Both the position numbers and the translations under genes were made by a program. The notes beneath the pieces were generated by a model. It was given only the letters and a program-made list of their open reading frames with translations, was not told the origin of the DNA and searched no databases. Positions 47,695-57,077 of a stretch of DNA of 64,000 nucleotides are shown here, in pieces (within the stretch, counting starts at the first letter, position 1; the number at the start of each line of letters is the position of its first letter). This DNA is from Gilliamella sp. wkB7 (GTDB lineage Bacteria > Pseudomonadota > Gammaproteobacteria > Enterobacterales > Orbaceae). The stretch spans positions 1,550,001 through 1,614,000 of the forward strand of contig NZ_CM004509.1 of NCBI RefSeq assembly GCF_001693435.1, written 5' to 3'.

Positions 47695-48815
47695 TTTTAG
47701 ACTTCTGGCATCGCTTTAAAGACGCTTTTAACGATGAAATACCAGTTATATTTAAGCGATTTACTTTCCATTGGTTAATGTGGATTTTACCGCTAATTAT
47801 CTTTGTGTTAATTAGCAGTATCTTTCACAAAGGTGTACTGTTTGATCTACCGGTAGGCTATGTTGATCAAGATAAAAGCTCTTTATCTCGTGAAATAATA
47901 CGGGATCTTAACGCTGGCGCACATGCCAATCTGATCAATTATGATAATCAGCTAAAAATGGCTGAACATGATTTAGAAAAAGCCAAAATTTATGCCGTTC
48001 TTTATATACCACCTAATTTTGAGGCAGATGTGTTAGCTGGCCGTCAGCCAACACCAATGCTCTATTATAATGCTCTATATTATAGTGCTGGTTTATATTC
48101 AATAATGGATTATTCAGGGTTAATTGCATCGTTAAACACCCAATATCGGACAACCATGGCAACCAGTATTGGTTTACCCGTTCCCAAACTTGCTCAAGTT
48201 AATTTCAATTATGATGGGCTATTTAATGCAAGTGGTAACTCAATGTACTTCCAACAATTTTCGGCAGTAGTGCATTTGTTGCAATTATTTGTGGTTACCA
48301 CAACTATTTATATTTTGTCGCAATTACCCAAACGTACTCGACCTAATTATCCGTTTGTATTAGGTAAATTAGCTCCTTATACCATTTGGTATACCATGTT
48401 ATTGATGTTTGAAATAGCAATGCTGGTTTTATTTTCTGATGCTCGAGTTTCAGGTTCGCCATTTGCTATGATGATGGTGGTCTTCTTTTATGTGATTGCG
48501 GCACAAAGTATTGGTATTTTGCTTTACACGTTTACCAAAACAACATTAGATGCATATACCTATATTGGGGTTTTAGTAGGACTTGCATTAACCTATTCAG
48601 GCGTGGTTGTGCCAGAGCTATCTATGCCGTGGATAGCTAGATTTATCTCATCACTTGAACCTTTAACTTATGCCCTCAATAAATTGTTCGATCTATTTTT
48701 ACGGCATTCTAGTTATCTATCCGTATTAAAAACCTGTAGTATTTTAATGATCTATCCAATAATTATTACAGTATTAGTTAGAAAACGTTTAGTCAAACGT
48801 TTACACTCACAGTAA
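47676..48815 (+). CDS. ABC-2 type permease (first of two)
   Basis: A 379-residue membrane protein. One helix at about 30-50, a large exported domain (residues about 55-185, PVGYVDQDKSSLSREIIRDL), then five to six C-terminal helices (FQQFSAVVHLLQLFVVTTTIYIL ... YTYIGVLVGLALTYSGVVVPEL). This is the YhhJ/YbhR layout of drug or export permeases that pair with an ABC ATPase. It overlaps the HlyD gene by 19 bases. No ATP-binding protein is encoded in this operon. Confidence 0.88.
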   Translation: MENRQLVLDFWHRFKDAFNDEIPVIFKRFTFHWLMWILPLIIFVLISSIFHKGVLFDLPVGYVDQDKSSLSREIIRDLNAGAHANLINYDNQLKMAEHDLEKAKIYAVLYIPPNFEADVLAGRQPTPMLYYNALYYSAGLYSIMDYSGLIASLNTQYRTTMATSIGLPVPKLAQVNFNYDGLFNASGNSMYFQQFSAVVHLLQLFVVTTTIYILSQLPKRTRPNYPFVLGKLAPYTIWYTMLLMFEIAMLVLFSDARVSGSPFAMMMVVFFYVIAAQSIGILLYTFTKTTLDAYTYIGVLVGLALTYSGVVVPELSMPWIARFISSLEPLTYALNKLFDLFLRHSSYLSVLKTCSILMIYPIIITVLVRKRLVKRLHSQ

Positions 48816-48829
48816 GAGGCAATATTTGG

Positions 48830-50017
48830 ATGCTTAAGCTATTTTTTTCTTCAGCTGTAAAAATGTTTTTCTTTATGCTAATGCGACCAATGTGGTTATT
48901 GATGTTATTGTCTGTCTCGTTAATGAGTCTTGTTTATCTTAATGGTACTATCACTAATTTACCCGTTGCTATTGTCGATCAAGATCATACAGCTACAAGC
49001 CGCAGTTTGATTCGTTCTTTAAATACCAGTTCTAAAATCAATGTCCTTACTTATGAAAATTCATTACAAGCTTATGACGATATAAACAATCGTAAATTGT
49101 TTGCTGTGTTTACCATTCCAAGGGATTTTGAAAAACGCTTATTAAATGGTGAAGACGTAACCATTCCTGCTTATGGTGATGCCTCTAGCCGTTTAGCTAA
49201 TGGTTTGATACAAGTCGATATTAAGGGAATATATCAACAAATATTGACTGAATATAATACGCGGGTAATGCGTAATGGTGGTTTTTCTGATCAGCAGATT
49301 AATATCATTTTATCGCCAATAAAAGGGCAAACGATGCCACTTTATAATGCTGGTATCAGCTTTGCAGCAATAACCTTTCCTGGACTATTAGTCATGTTGT
49401 TGCAACACTCCTTTTTAATTGCCTCAACGCGAACCAATATTACCCTACACTCCTTGCCACAAGGTAAGCCACCAAGGATTGTTATATTCGGAAGTTTATT
49501 CGGTATTATTCCAATATGGTTATTTTTATCTATAGTCCTATTTGGATTATGGCCATGGCTACTCGGCTATCGGCAATTAGCCAGCATACCTGAAATTATT
49601 ATCATGACATTTCCTCTATTATTAGGAATTTTGGGCTTAAGTAAATTGCTCACGGAGTGTTTACGCCGAACAGAGATGATCTATTTAACTTTAGCCTTTT
49701 TAACAACACCTGTATTTTACCTATCAGGTACCATATGGCCACTTGATGCTATGCCTTTATGGGTACAAACAGTATCGAGAATGCTGCCATCAACATGGGC
49801 AACGAATATGATTGCAGGCGTAAATCAGATGGGATTAGGTCTGTCAGACAATTTATTTAATATATTTATGATTCTTTTTCTCGGTGTAATGTATGGTTCA
49901 TTAGGCTTTTTTATAGCTGCACTACGAGAAGGAAAAGTCAGAGGATATTTCAAAAAATTAAAGAGTTTTTTACATCCTAAAAATCCAAAAGTTAATAATA
50001 AACCGTCAATTAGTTAG
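48830..50017 (+). CDS. ABC-2 type permease (second of two)
   Basis: A 395-residue paralogue with the same plan: an N-terminal helix, an exported domain (LPVAIVDQDHTATSRSLIRSL, parallel to the first permease), and C-terminal helices with FLTTPVFYLSGTIWPLDAMP, a typical ABC-2 motif. A basic tail follows (KKLKSFLHPKNPKVNNK). It begins 14 bases after the first permease, so they likely form a heterodimer. The operon ends here; menA follows after 71 bases. Confidence 0.88.
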   Translation: MLKLFFSSAVKMFFFMLMRPMWLLMLLSVSLMSLVYLNGTITNLPVAIVDQDHTATSRSLIRSLNTSSKINVLTYENSLQAYDDINNRKLFAVFTIPRDFEKRLLNGEDVTIPAYGDASSRLANGLIQVDIKGIYQQILTEYNTRVMRNGGFSDQQINIILSPIKGQTMPLYNAGISFAAITFPGLLVMLLQHSFLIASTRTNITLHSLPQGKPPRIVIFGSLFGIIPIWLFLSIVLFGLWPWLLGYRQLASIPEIIIMTFPLLLGILGLSKLLTECLRRTEMIYLTLAFLTTPVFYLSGTIWPLDAMPLWVQTVSRMLPSTWATNMIAGVNQMGLGLSDNLFNIFMILFLGVMYGSLGFFIAALREGKVRGYFKKLKSFLHPKNPKVNNKPSIS

Positions 50018-50088
50018 TACTAAAACGTGAATATATTATCAATTACTGATATGATGAATACTTGATTTTGAAATAAATAATATGTTGT

Positions 50089-50991
50089 ATGCCCAATAAA
50101 TATTATCCATGGATTATTAGTTTACGCCCTAAAACATTAGTATTATCACTTTGTGCTATTTTGATGGGTAATGCACTTGCGTATTGGAATTGGTCTTTTG
50201 ATCCACTGATTATGCTCTTATCAATCATTACCGCATCATTACTACAAATTTTATCTAATTTAGCCAATGATTATGGCGATGCAATTAAAGGCAGTGATAG
50301 ACAAAACTTAAATGGGCATAAACGTGGTTTGCAGTTAGGTTTAATTACGCTTAATCAATTAAAAAAAGCACTATGGATTAATAGTTTTTTATGTATTTTA
50401 TTTGGACTAACTTTAATTTATTTAGCTTGTAATAATATTTATGAAATTTTAAGTTTTATACTATTAGGAATATTATCTATTATTGCAGCAATAACTTACA
50501 CGATAGGTAAAAAACCTTATGGTTATATAGGTCTTGGAGACCTATCTGTGCTTATCTTTTTTGGTCTAATTAGCGTAGCAGGAAGCTATTACTTACAAAG
50601 CAAAACATTACCAATGCCGATTATTTTGCCAGCTTTAGGCTGTGGGTTATTGTCCGTTGCAGTGCTTAATATCAATAATCTTCGTGATATAGACAGTGAC
50701 AAAATGAATCACAAACGAACACTGGTAGTTTTAATGGGCAAAGAGCTTGGGCGCGTTTATCACCTTCTATTATTGGTGATTTCATTATGCTCATTTAGCT
50801 TGTTCGCCTATAGTTATCTACAAACTTGTTGGAGTTGGTTATTTATGCTCTGTCTACCTTTGTTGATTAGACATATTTATGCCGTTTTTCAATTTAAAAC
50901 AGCAAAAGATGCGTTCCCTTTACTATTGCAGATGGTCAAACTTGCTTTATTGATTAATTTACTTTATTGTTTGGGAATAATTTTGAGCTAG
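50089..50991 (+). CDS. menA: 1,4-dihydroxy-2-naphthoate polyprenyltransferase MenA
   Basis: A 300-residue UbiA-family membrane protein with about eight helices. The Asp-rich prenyl-diphosphate site is NLANDYGDAIKGSDRQN and the second is NINNLRDIDSDKMNHKRTL. It attaches the prenyl chain in menaquinone synthesis for anaerobic respiration. It lies 87 bases before rraA, the order found in E. coli. The stop (TAG) overlaps no other gene. Confidence 0.94.
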   Translation: MPNKYYPWIISLRPKTLVLSLCAILMGNALAYWNWSFDPLIMLLSIITASLLQILSNLANDYGDAIKGSDRQNLNGHKRGLQLGLITLNQLKKALWINSFLCILFGLTLIYLACNNIYEILSFILLGILSIIAAITYTIGKKPYGYIGLGDLSVLIFFGLISVAGSYYLQSKTLPMPIILPALGCGLLSVAVLNINNLRDIDSDKMNHKRTLVVLMGKELGRVYHLLLLVISLCSFSLFAYSYLQTCWSWLFMLCLPLLIRHIYAVFQFKTAKDAFPLLLQMVKLALLINLLYCLGIILS

Positions 50992-51078
50992 CTCACGATT
51001 ATTTAATTTTAATATCGTTTTACTTGATGTTAGCGTTATACTATATAGTATTAAAATACGACAGCAAAAGGAGACCTG

Positions 51079-51570
51079 ATGATGGAGTTTGATACTTCAA
51101 TTCTTTGCGATTACTACCCAGAAGATGTTAACGTAGTGGAACCTATATTTAGTAATTTTGGTGGTGTAACATCATTTTCTGGACAAATTGTGACAGTCAA
51201 ATGTTTCGAGGACAATGGTTTACTTTTTGAAACTCTACAAACTGATGGCACAGGTAAAATTTTGGTAATTGATGGCGGTGGTTCAGTGCGTCGTGCGTTG
51301 ATTGATGCAGAACTAATTGATATTGCAATACAAAATCAATGGGAAGGAATTATTGTTTATGGTGCTGTTCGTCAAGTTGACTACTTAGCTGAAGCTGAAA
51401 TTGGCATTCAAGCACTTACCGCAATTCCTGTAGGAGCTGAAAATCAAGGCGTTGGTGAAGTTGATATCCGCGTTAACTTTGGTGGCGTAACATTCTTTTC
51501 AGGCGATTTTGTCTATGCCGATAATACTGGTATTATTTTGTCTGAAATTGCATTAGAAATAGAAGAATAA
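51079..51570 (+). CDS. rraA: ribonuclease E activity regulator RraA
   Basis: A 163-residue protein matching E. coli RraA along its length: [66 protein letters not shown]. It binds RNase E and inhibits its activity. Two adjacent ATGs (51079, 51082) both fit the AAAGGAG site; the second matches the E. coli start more closely. A terminator follows at 51584. Confidence 0.95.
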   Translation: MMEFDTSILCDYYPEDVNVVEPIFSNFGGVTSFSGQIVTVKCFEDNGLLFETLQTDGTGKILVIDGGGSVRRALIDAELIDIAIQNQWEGIIVYGAVRQVDYLAEAEIGIQALTAIPVGAENQGVGEVDIRVNFGGVTFFSGDFVYADNTGIILSEIALEIEE

Positions 51571-51583
51571 TATATTATTCTTG

Positions 51584-51609
51584 CCGCCGATAAATATCGG
51601 CGGTTTTTT
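51584..51609 (+). terminator. rho-independent terminator after rraA
   Basis: CCGCCGATA and TATCGGCGG, with a two-base AA loop in the centre, followed by six T. 14 bases after the rraA stop. Confidence 0.9.
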
Positions 51610-51656
51610 ACTGAAACATAGCCATTACCTCAAACTTTTTGACAATAATTTATCTA

Positions 51657-52775
51657 TCATTTGATCGTTCGCTTGCGAATATATCCCCCTGTTACTGTCA
51701 TAATTAATCCAGCTATTTCCATATCTAATAATTTACTGGTAAGTTCAGGAATCGATAAATTAACCAATGCTGCAATTGTATCAACTGCAATGGGTTGATG
51801 ATGAATGACAGCAAAAATTTCAGGATACAAAATACAATTATTGAGATCTTCATCGTCTTTTGTTTGTCGATTTATTGTTGATAAATAACGACTATAATGC
51901 TCTAAAATATCAATAGGCTCAGTAACTAAATAGGCTCCTTGCTTAATTAAATAATGCGTTCCACCACAGTTTTGATTATCAATATCACCTGGCAATGCAA
52001 ACACATCACGATTTTGCTCAAGTGCATAACGAGCGGTTATTAGTGAACCACTTTTTTCTGATGCTTCAATGACAAAAGTACCTAAACTTAGCCCACTAAT
52101 AATTCGATTACGTCTGGGAAAATATTCTGCTCTTGCTTTTTCAAACGGCAAAAATTCTGATATTATCGCACCATGTTGCGCTAAAATATCATTCGCTAAG
52201 TTTAAGTTTGACCTTGGTGCAATATTGACTAATCCACTACCGAGTACGGCAATAGTATTACCCGCTACCTCAAGCGCACCGCGATGGCAAATCGCATCTA
52301 AACCTAGGGCTAAACCACTAGTAATGGTTAATCCATTGATGGCTAATTCACCAGCAAAATATCGTCCCCATTGAGCGCCATATTCACTAAACTCACGGCT
52401 ACCAACCATAGCAATTTGTGGAGAATGTAATAGCTGACGATTACCCATAACAAATAAAAAAATTGGCGGTGAACTAATTTGCTTAAGCAGAATCGGATAA
52501 TCTGAATCACAATACGCAATTAAATGCTTTTGAGGATAAGGAGTATTGAGCCACTCAAGTATCGGTTCAAAATGAAAATAAGAAGTAGCTAAAAAATTTT
52601 CTTGTTGCTCTTGAGTCAATGCTAATTTCTCAAGTAAAAACGATACATTATTAATTATATTAGGCAGATCTGTGCCAAAAAGTTGGCTAATTTTTTTAAA
52701 AATTGAAAGCTTTCCTTGTCCAAGCATTGAAATTCGTAATAAGAATTCATATTTACTCATTATAACTTTTTGCAC
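51657..52775 (-). CDS. dprA: DNA-processing protein DprA
   Basis: A 372-residue DprA. An N-terminal SAM-like part, then the Rossmann core with VGSREFSEYGAQWG, SGLALGLDAICHRGAL, VLGSGLVNIAPRSN and SEFLPFEKARAEYFPRRNRIISGLS, and a C-terminal winged helix (LSIPELTSKLLDMEIAGLI). It loads RecA on incoming single-stranded DNA in natural transformation. It is divergent from def, as in many gammaproteobacteria. The internal MSKYEFLLR (52760) is another possible start. Confidence 0.94.
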   Translation of the reverse strand: MQKVIMSKYEFLLRISMLGQGKLSIFKKISQLFGTDLPNIINNVSFLLEKLALTQEQQENFLATSYFHFEPILEWLNTPYPQKHLIAYCDSDYPILLKQISSPPIFLFVMGNRQLLHSPQIAMVGSREFSEYGAQWGRYFAGELAINGLTITSGLALGLDAICHRGALEVAGNTIAVLGSGLVNIAPRSNLNLANDILAQHGAIISEFLPFEKARAEYFPRRNRIISGLSLGTFVIEASEKSGSLITARYALEQNRDVFALPGDIDNQNCGGTHYLIKQGAYLVTEPIDILEHYSRYLSTINRQTKDDEDLNNCILYPEIFAVIHHQPIAVDTIAALVNLSIPELTSKLLDMEIAGLIMTVTGGYIRKRTIK

Positions 52776-52918
52776 TCATGTTAAATAAATTTAATTTTCT
52801 GAATAGATAAGATAAATACTACCAATAGCCAATAAGGGCTATTCAATGACATGATAAATGTTTACAATGAGTAATAAACTGAACTAATCTGAATTTTGAG
52901 GAGTAGATCGAAGAATTT

Positions 52919-53431
52919 ATGGCTATTTTACCGGTATTACGTTTCCCTGATGAGCGACTCCGCAAAGTTGCTAAACCCGTCACCCAATTTACGCCAGAGT
53001 TACAAACTATTATCGACAACATGATTGAAACCATGTATGCAGAAAAAGGCATTGGCCTTGCATCAACACAAGTGGACATACATGAGCAGATCATTGTAAT
53101 TGATGTAACCGAAGACAAAAGCCAACCTTATGTGATTATTAATCCTGAAGTAATCAGTCAAGAAGGCGAGACAGGAATTGAAGAAGGTTGCTTATCAATA
53201 CCTGATTGTCGAGGTTTTGTACCAAGAGCGGAAAAAATTAAAATCAAAGCACTAGATCGTGATGGAAATCCTTATGAAATTGATGCCGACGACCTACTTG
53301 CTATTTGTATACAACACGAAATGGATCATTTAAAAGGTAAATTATTTGTCGATTACCTTTCACCATTAAAACGTCAGCGAATTGAACAAAAGATGAAAAA
53401 ACTGACGCGTGAAGAGCAACGTAAAAAATAA
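52919..53431 (+). CDS. def: peptide deformylase
   Basis: A 170-residue iron/zinc hydrolase. The three motifs are GIGLASTQ (44-51, Ser in place of the usual Ala), EGCLSIP with ligand C91, and QHEMDHLKG with H133, E134 and H137. It removes formyl from nascent proteins. In most relatives fmt and rsmB follow directly; here a hairpin ends the unit and grpE comes next on the other strand. Confidence 0.96.
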   Translation: MAILPVLRFPDERLRKVAKPVTQFTPELQTIIDNMIETMYAEKGIGLASTQVDIHEQIIVIDVTEDKSQPYVIINPEVISQEGETGIEEGCLSIPDCRGFVPRAEKIKIKALDRDGNPYEIDADDLLAICIQHEMDHLKGKLFVDYLSPLKRQRIEQKMKKLTREEQRKK

Positions 53432-53433
53432 AA

Positions 53434-53461
53434 TTAACCGCCATTTATAGATGGCGGTTAA
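53434..53461. terminator. terminator between def and grpE
   Basis: TTAACCGCCAT and ATGGCGGTTAA are perfect 11-base arms with a TTATAG loop. On the minus strand a T-rich tract follows. It lies between the two converging genes and can serve both. Confidence 0.8.
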
Positions 53462-53487
53462 ACCATCTACTATTTACGACGATACTA

Positions 53488-54072
53488 TTATTTAGCCACA
53501 ATAACCATCGCTGGACGAATTAATCGACCATTTAAAGTATAACCTTTTTGGATTGTATTAACGATTTGTCCTGATTGATGTTCTGGTGATTCAACCATAC
53601 TAATTGCTTGGTGCACATCAGGATTTAATTGAGAATCTTCCGTGCTAACAACTTCAATACCAAATTTTTTGACCGTATCTAGGAACGATTTTAATGTCAG
53701 TTCTAAGCCTTCAACGGTTGCTTGATGTTCCGGATTATTTTTATCAGTAGATAATAAAGCACGTTCTAAGTTATCAATGACGGGTAACAATTCATTTGAA
53801 AACTTTTCTAACGCAAATTTACGCGCTTTATCGACATCTTGCTCAACACGTTTACGAACATTATCAATTTCAGCACGCGCACGAATCATCGCTTCGCTTT
53901 CATTCTTTTTAGCTAATTGTAAAGCTTGTTCAAGCTCGGCAATACGAGTATCTTTTGCTTTCAATTGCTCTTCTAAATCTGGCTGCGCTGCCGCTTGTTG
54001 TTCTGTTGTTTCTTCTGCTGGGGTGTCAATGTTAGCTTCATTTTCTGACATATTTTTATCTTGTTCTGTCAT
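53488..54072 (-). CDS. grpE: nucleotide exchange factor GrpE
   Basis: A 194-residue protein when started at ATG 54072 (MTEQDKNMSE), which has GGAG 7 bases upstream; an upstream TTG at 54084 would add four residues but destroy that ribosome site. Acidic N-terminus, a long coiled coil (EQLKAKDTRIAELEQALQLAKKNESEAMIRARAEIDNVRKR), then the beta domain ending GRLIRPAMVIVAK. It exchanges ADP for ATP on DnaK. A sigma-32 promoter is visible upstream, and nadK is divergent as in E. coli. Confidence 0.96.
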   Translation of the reverse strand: MTEQDKNMSENEANIDTPAEETTEQQAAAQPDLEEQLKAKDTRIAELEQALQLAKKNESEAMIRARAEIDNVRKRVEQDVDKARKFALEKFSNELLPVIDNLERALLSTDKNNPEHQATVEGLELTLKSFLDTVKKFGIEVVSTEDSQLNPDVHQAISMVESPEHQSGQIVNTIQKGYTLNGRLIRPAMVIVAK

Positions 54073-54114
54073 AAGGTACTCCAAATGTAGTCGAAAACTT
54101 AATGAATAACGGTT

Positions 54115-54143
54115 ATTATGGGGACAATTTTTATTATTACAAG
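54115..54143 (-). promoter_or_regulatory. sigma-32 heat-shock promoter for grpE
   Basis: On the minus strand CTTGTAA (54143-54137) and CCCCATAAT (54123-54115) are 13 bases apart, a close match to the sigma-32 consensus. It lies about 45 bases before the grpE start. Confidence 0.8.
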
Positions 54144-54227
54144 CTTATCGAGACATTGATATATATTTTTTTTAATTTATACCGAAAAAATACAGATGTT
54201 TATAAAAAAATAAGGTAAGGATATTTT

Positions 54228-55106
54228 ATGGTGACTCCATTTAAATGCATTGGTCTAATTGGACTTCCACGTAAATTAGAAGCAATTGAAACCCATCAAG
54301 TGCTTTATGATTGGCTTGTTAAACTCGGTATTCGTGTATTAGTAGAAGATAGATTAGCCGAATATATTCAATTCCCAGTTAGCCATTATGCTTCGTTGGA
54401 AACAATTGGTGAGCAAGCTGATTTAGCTATCGTGGTTGGTGGAGATGGCAATATGTTACGCTCAGCGCGATACTTATCTCACTATAAAATCAGAGTGATT
54501 GGCGTTAATCGTGGTAATCTAGGTTTTTTGACTGATATTTCGCATGAACAGGTAATTGAACAATTAAGCCCAGTTATTGCAGGTGAATATGTCGATGATC
54601 CGCGTTTTTTATTAGAAGTATCCATATTTGATAACGGTAAAATGATTAACTCAGGCTTTGCCGTAAACGAAATTGTGATAACTCCAAATACAGTTGCACA
54701 TATGATTGATTATGATGTCTATATTAATGAACGCAATGCATTTTCGCAACGTGCTGACGGGTTAATTATTGCTACTCCGACTGGCTCAACAGCATATTCA
54801 CTATCGGCTGGTGGGCCTATTTTAGCGCCCCATTTAGATGCCTTGATTATTACACCAATGTTTCCGCATTCTTTAGCGGTTAGACCATTAGTGATTAAAG
54901 GGGATAATCCTATTCATCTTAAATTCCCAACAACAGCCTTGGATTTGAATATTGCCTGTGACAGCCAAATAATTTTACCCGTAAAACCATCGCACGATGT
55001 AATTATTCGCCGTTCTTCATATGAATTTAATTTAATTCACTCAAAGGATTACGACTATTTTAATAATCTTTCAAGTAAATTAGGCTGGTCACAAAAAATG
55101 TTTTAA
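54228..55106 (+). CDS. nadK: NAD kinase
   Basis: A 292-residue kinase making NADP from NAD. IVVGGDGNMLRSAR is the conserved GGDGN site, with GVNRGNLGFLTDI and RADGLIIATPTGSTAYSLSAGGP. E. coli NadK is also 292 residues. A ribosome site AAGGATA precedes ATG 54228. It is divergent from grpE, as in enterobacteria. The usual next gene recN is missing; pgpA follows on the other strand. Confidence 0.97.
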   Translation: MVTPFKCIGLIGLPRKLEAIETHQVLYDWLVKLGIRVLVEDRLAEYIQFPVSHYASLETIGEQADLAIVVGGDGNMLRSARYLSHYKIRVIGVNRGNLGFLTDISHEQVIEQLSPVIAGEYVDDPRFLLEVSIFDNGKMINSGFAVNEIVITPNTVAHMIDYDVYINERNAFSQRADGLIIATPTGSTAYSLSAGGPILAPHLDALIITPMFPHSLAVRPLVIKGDNPIHLKFPTTALDLNIACDSQIILPVKPSHDVIIRRSSYEFNLIHSKDYDYFNNLSSKLGWSQKMF

Positions 55107-55205
55107 TTAATGCATCGTTTCTGTCTTAAGTCGAATCGATTTTACTCTTCTGTTTTGATGCGGTTTATTACAATCAATTCCTATTTATGTTAGCAATAAA
55201 AGTTG

Positions 55206-55706
55206 TTACTTAATTAGCAAAGCTATCACATAAACTGTAACTGAAGAAAAGATAGCCGCAATGACATCATCAACCATAATACCAAAACCTCCGGGTACTC
55301 GTTTATCAAACCAACGAATCGGCCAAGGTTTTGCCATATCAAAGACTCTAAAAGCAACAAAAGCAATAGCAATCCATAAAATAGAGATTTGTGGAATAAA
55401 AAATAGGGTAATCCACATACCAACAAATTCATCCCATACTATATGTCCCGAATCATGAGTATGAGTATCATCCGACGTTTTTTGACATAAAAAACAACCA
55501 AAAATAAAAGCGACGACAATTAACACCCAATATAAATACGGTTGCAAACCATTAAATAGCAGCCAAAGTGGTATTGCCATTGCCGATCCCATCGTACCGG
55601 GCATAATAGATGACATACCAGACCCTAAACCCACCGCGAGTAAATGGATAGGATTGGTTAATTGGACATATTTTTTAAAGTCTTTATTTCGCTCTTGTTT
55701 TGTCAT
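55206..55706 (-). CDS. pgpA: phosphatidylglycerophosphatase A
   Basis: A 166-residue membrane phosphatase. LLAVGLGSGMSSIMPGTMGSAMAIPLWLL near the start, the catalytic segment HIVWDEFVGMWI, and DKRVPGGFGIMVDDVIAA near the end. It removes phosphate from phosphatidylglycerophosphate. Three to four helices. thiL, often upstream, is not present. Minus strand, between nadK and argF. Confidence 0.93.
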   Translation of the reverse strand: MTKQERNKDFKKYVQLTNPIHLLAVGLGSGMSSIMPGTMGSAMAIPLWLLFNGLQPYLYWVLIVVAFIFGCFLCQKTSDDTHTHDSGHIVWDEFVGMWITLFFIPQISILWIAIAFVAFRVFDMAKPWPIRWFDKRVPGGFGIMVDDVIAAIFSSVTVYVIALLIK

Positions 55707-55734
55707 TATGTTAAAGGTCTTTTAGATAAAATAA

Positions 55735-55777
55735 TGCCGACTTTAAGTCGGCAAAAAAGTTGCTTAGCAAAGCTAAG
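55735..55777. terminator. two hairpins between pgpA and argF
   Basis: TGCCGACTT-T-AAGTCGGCA (55735-55753) and CTTAGC-AAA-GCTAAG (55763-55777). On the minus strand the second hairpin is followed by CAACTTTTTT and then the first. They lie directly after the argF stop and should end the argF transcript. Confidence 0.75.
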
Positions 55778-55798
55778 TATTTATGATTATCAACTATA

Positions 55799-56809
55799 TT
55801 ATTCGTCTTTCGCTAACGTTGCAACCATTACCGCTTTAATCGTATGGAGGCGGTTTTCAGCTTCATCAAATACGATACTGTGTTTCGATTCAAAGACGTC
55901 ATCGGTCACTTCTAAGCCATTTTTTAAACCGTATTGTGCTGCCATTTGTTTGCCAACCGTGGTATTCATATCATGGAAAGCAGGTAAACAGTGCATAAAT
56001 TTCACATTTGGGTTATGAGTCAAATTGATGACATTTTGATTGACTTGATAGGGCGTTAATAATTTTACACGCTCATCCCACACTTCTTTCGGTTCACCCA
56101 TTGATACCCATACATCGGTATAAAGAAAATCAACATCTTTAACACCTGAAGCAACATCTTCAGTTAAAATAATTTTAGCACCTGTCGTTTTGGCTATCTC
56201 TTGACACTTCTGTACCAATTGAGCTTCGGGTTGACAGGCTTTTGGCGCAACTAAACGAATTTCCATACCCATTAATGCCGCCCCTTCCATTAACGAATTT
56301 CCCATATTATTTCGTGCATCACCTAAATAGGCAAATTTAACACTGCTTAATGCTCTATCGCCAATATGTTCTTTCATGGTCATAAAATCAGCTAAAATTT
56401 GGGTTGGATGGGCTTCAGTAGTTAAACCATTCCATACAGGTACACCCGCGTATTTTGCTAAAGTTTCAACAATTTCTTGCCCATAACCACGATATTCAAT
56501 GCCATCATACATACGACCAAGCACACGTGCAGTATCAGCAATTGACTCTTTATGCCCAATTTGGCTACCACTCGGCCCTAAATAGGTAACGTTTGCGCCT
56601 TGATCAAAAGCGCCAACTTCAAATGCACAGCGCGTACGTGTTGAATCTTTTTCAAAGATAAGAGCAATATTTTTACCGAGTAAATACTTTTGTTCCAGCC
56701 CTTGCTGCTTAGCTTGTTTTAATTCAATAGCCAGATTAATTAATTGATTGATTTCGGCAGGGGTAAAATCGAGTAGGCGTAAAAAGTGACGTTGATAAAA
56801 ACCGTGCAT
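55799..56809 (-). CDS. argF: ornithine carbamoyltransferase
   Basis: A 336-residue transcarbamoylase. Carbamoyl phosphate site [11 protein letters not shown], ornithine-binding DxxxSMG in [15 protein letters not shown], and HCLPAFHD near the C-terminus. It makes citrulline in arginine synthesis. Two features tie it to arginine control: an ARG box-like site upstream and divergence from carAB, which makes carbamoyl phosphate. A catabolic role (ArcB) cannot be excluded on sequence alone, but no arcA or arcC is nearby. Confidence 0.92.
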   Translation of the reverse strand: MHGFYQRHFLRLLDFTPAEINQLINLAIELKQAKQQGLEQKYLLGKNIALIFEKDSTRTRCAFEVGAFDQGANVTYLGPSGSQIGHKESIADTARVLGRMYDGIEYRGYGQEIVETLAKYAGVPVWNGLTTEAHPTQILADFMTMKEHIGDRALSSVKFAYLGDARNNMGNSLMEGAALMGMEIRLVAPKACQPEAQLVQKCQEIAKTTGAKIILTEDVASGVKDVDFLYTDVWVSMGEPKEVWDERVKLLTPYQVNQNVINLTHNPNVKFMHCLPAFHDMNTTVGKQMAAQYGLKNGLEVTDDVFESKHSIVFDEAENRLHTIKAVMVATLAKDE

Positions 56810-56849
56810 AATGTGGCTCCTAATAACCGTAAATATTCACACGATTCTA

Positions 56850-56867
56850 TTTGAATAATTATGCAAA
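56850..56867. promoter_or_regulatory. ARG box-like site before argF
   Basis: TTTGAATAATTATGCAAA fits the ArgR half-site pair TTTGAAT-N4-ATTCAAA with one change (ATGCAAA). It is about 40 bases before the argF start. A possible weaker partner lies just beside it (AATATTCACACGATTC, 56832 on). Confidence 0.55.
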
Positions 56868-57024
56868 TTCAAGTTAAACATCAAAATAACCTTTATATTT
56901 TATTAACTCGTCAAAAAGTCTCAAAAATTAGATTTAATTATTAAAATAATTTTTATAATATTGCTTTTTTTGTATAAAAAAGTGTAATAAAATGCCAATC
57001 ACTGTAACTTAACAGGTAAGTAAA

Positions 57025-57042
57025 TTTGAATTTTTATTCAAA
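57025..57042. promoter_or_regulatory. ARG box before carA
   Basis: TTTGAAT-TTTT-ATTCAAA is a perfect 18-base palindrome of the ArgR type, 35 bases before the carA start. It predicts arginine repression of carAB. No pyrimidine attenuator-like structure was seen. Confidence 0.75.
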
Positions 57043-57077
57043 AATAATGACAACCTATTCAAAAGGCTTTTTTAATC

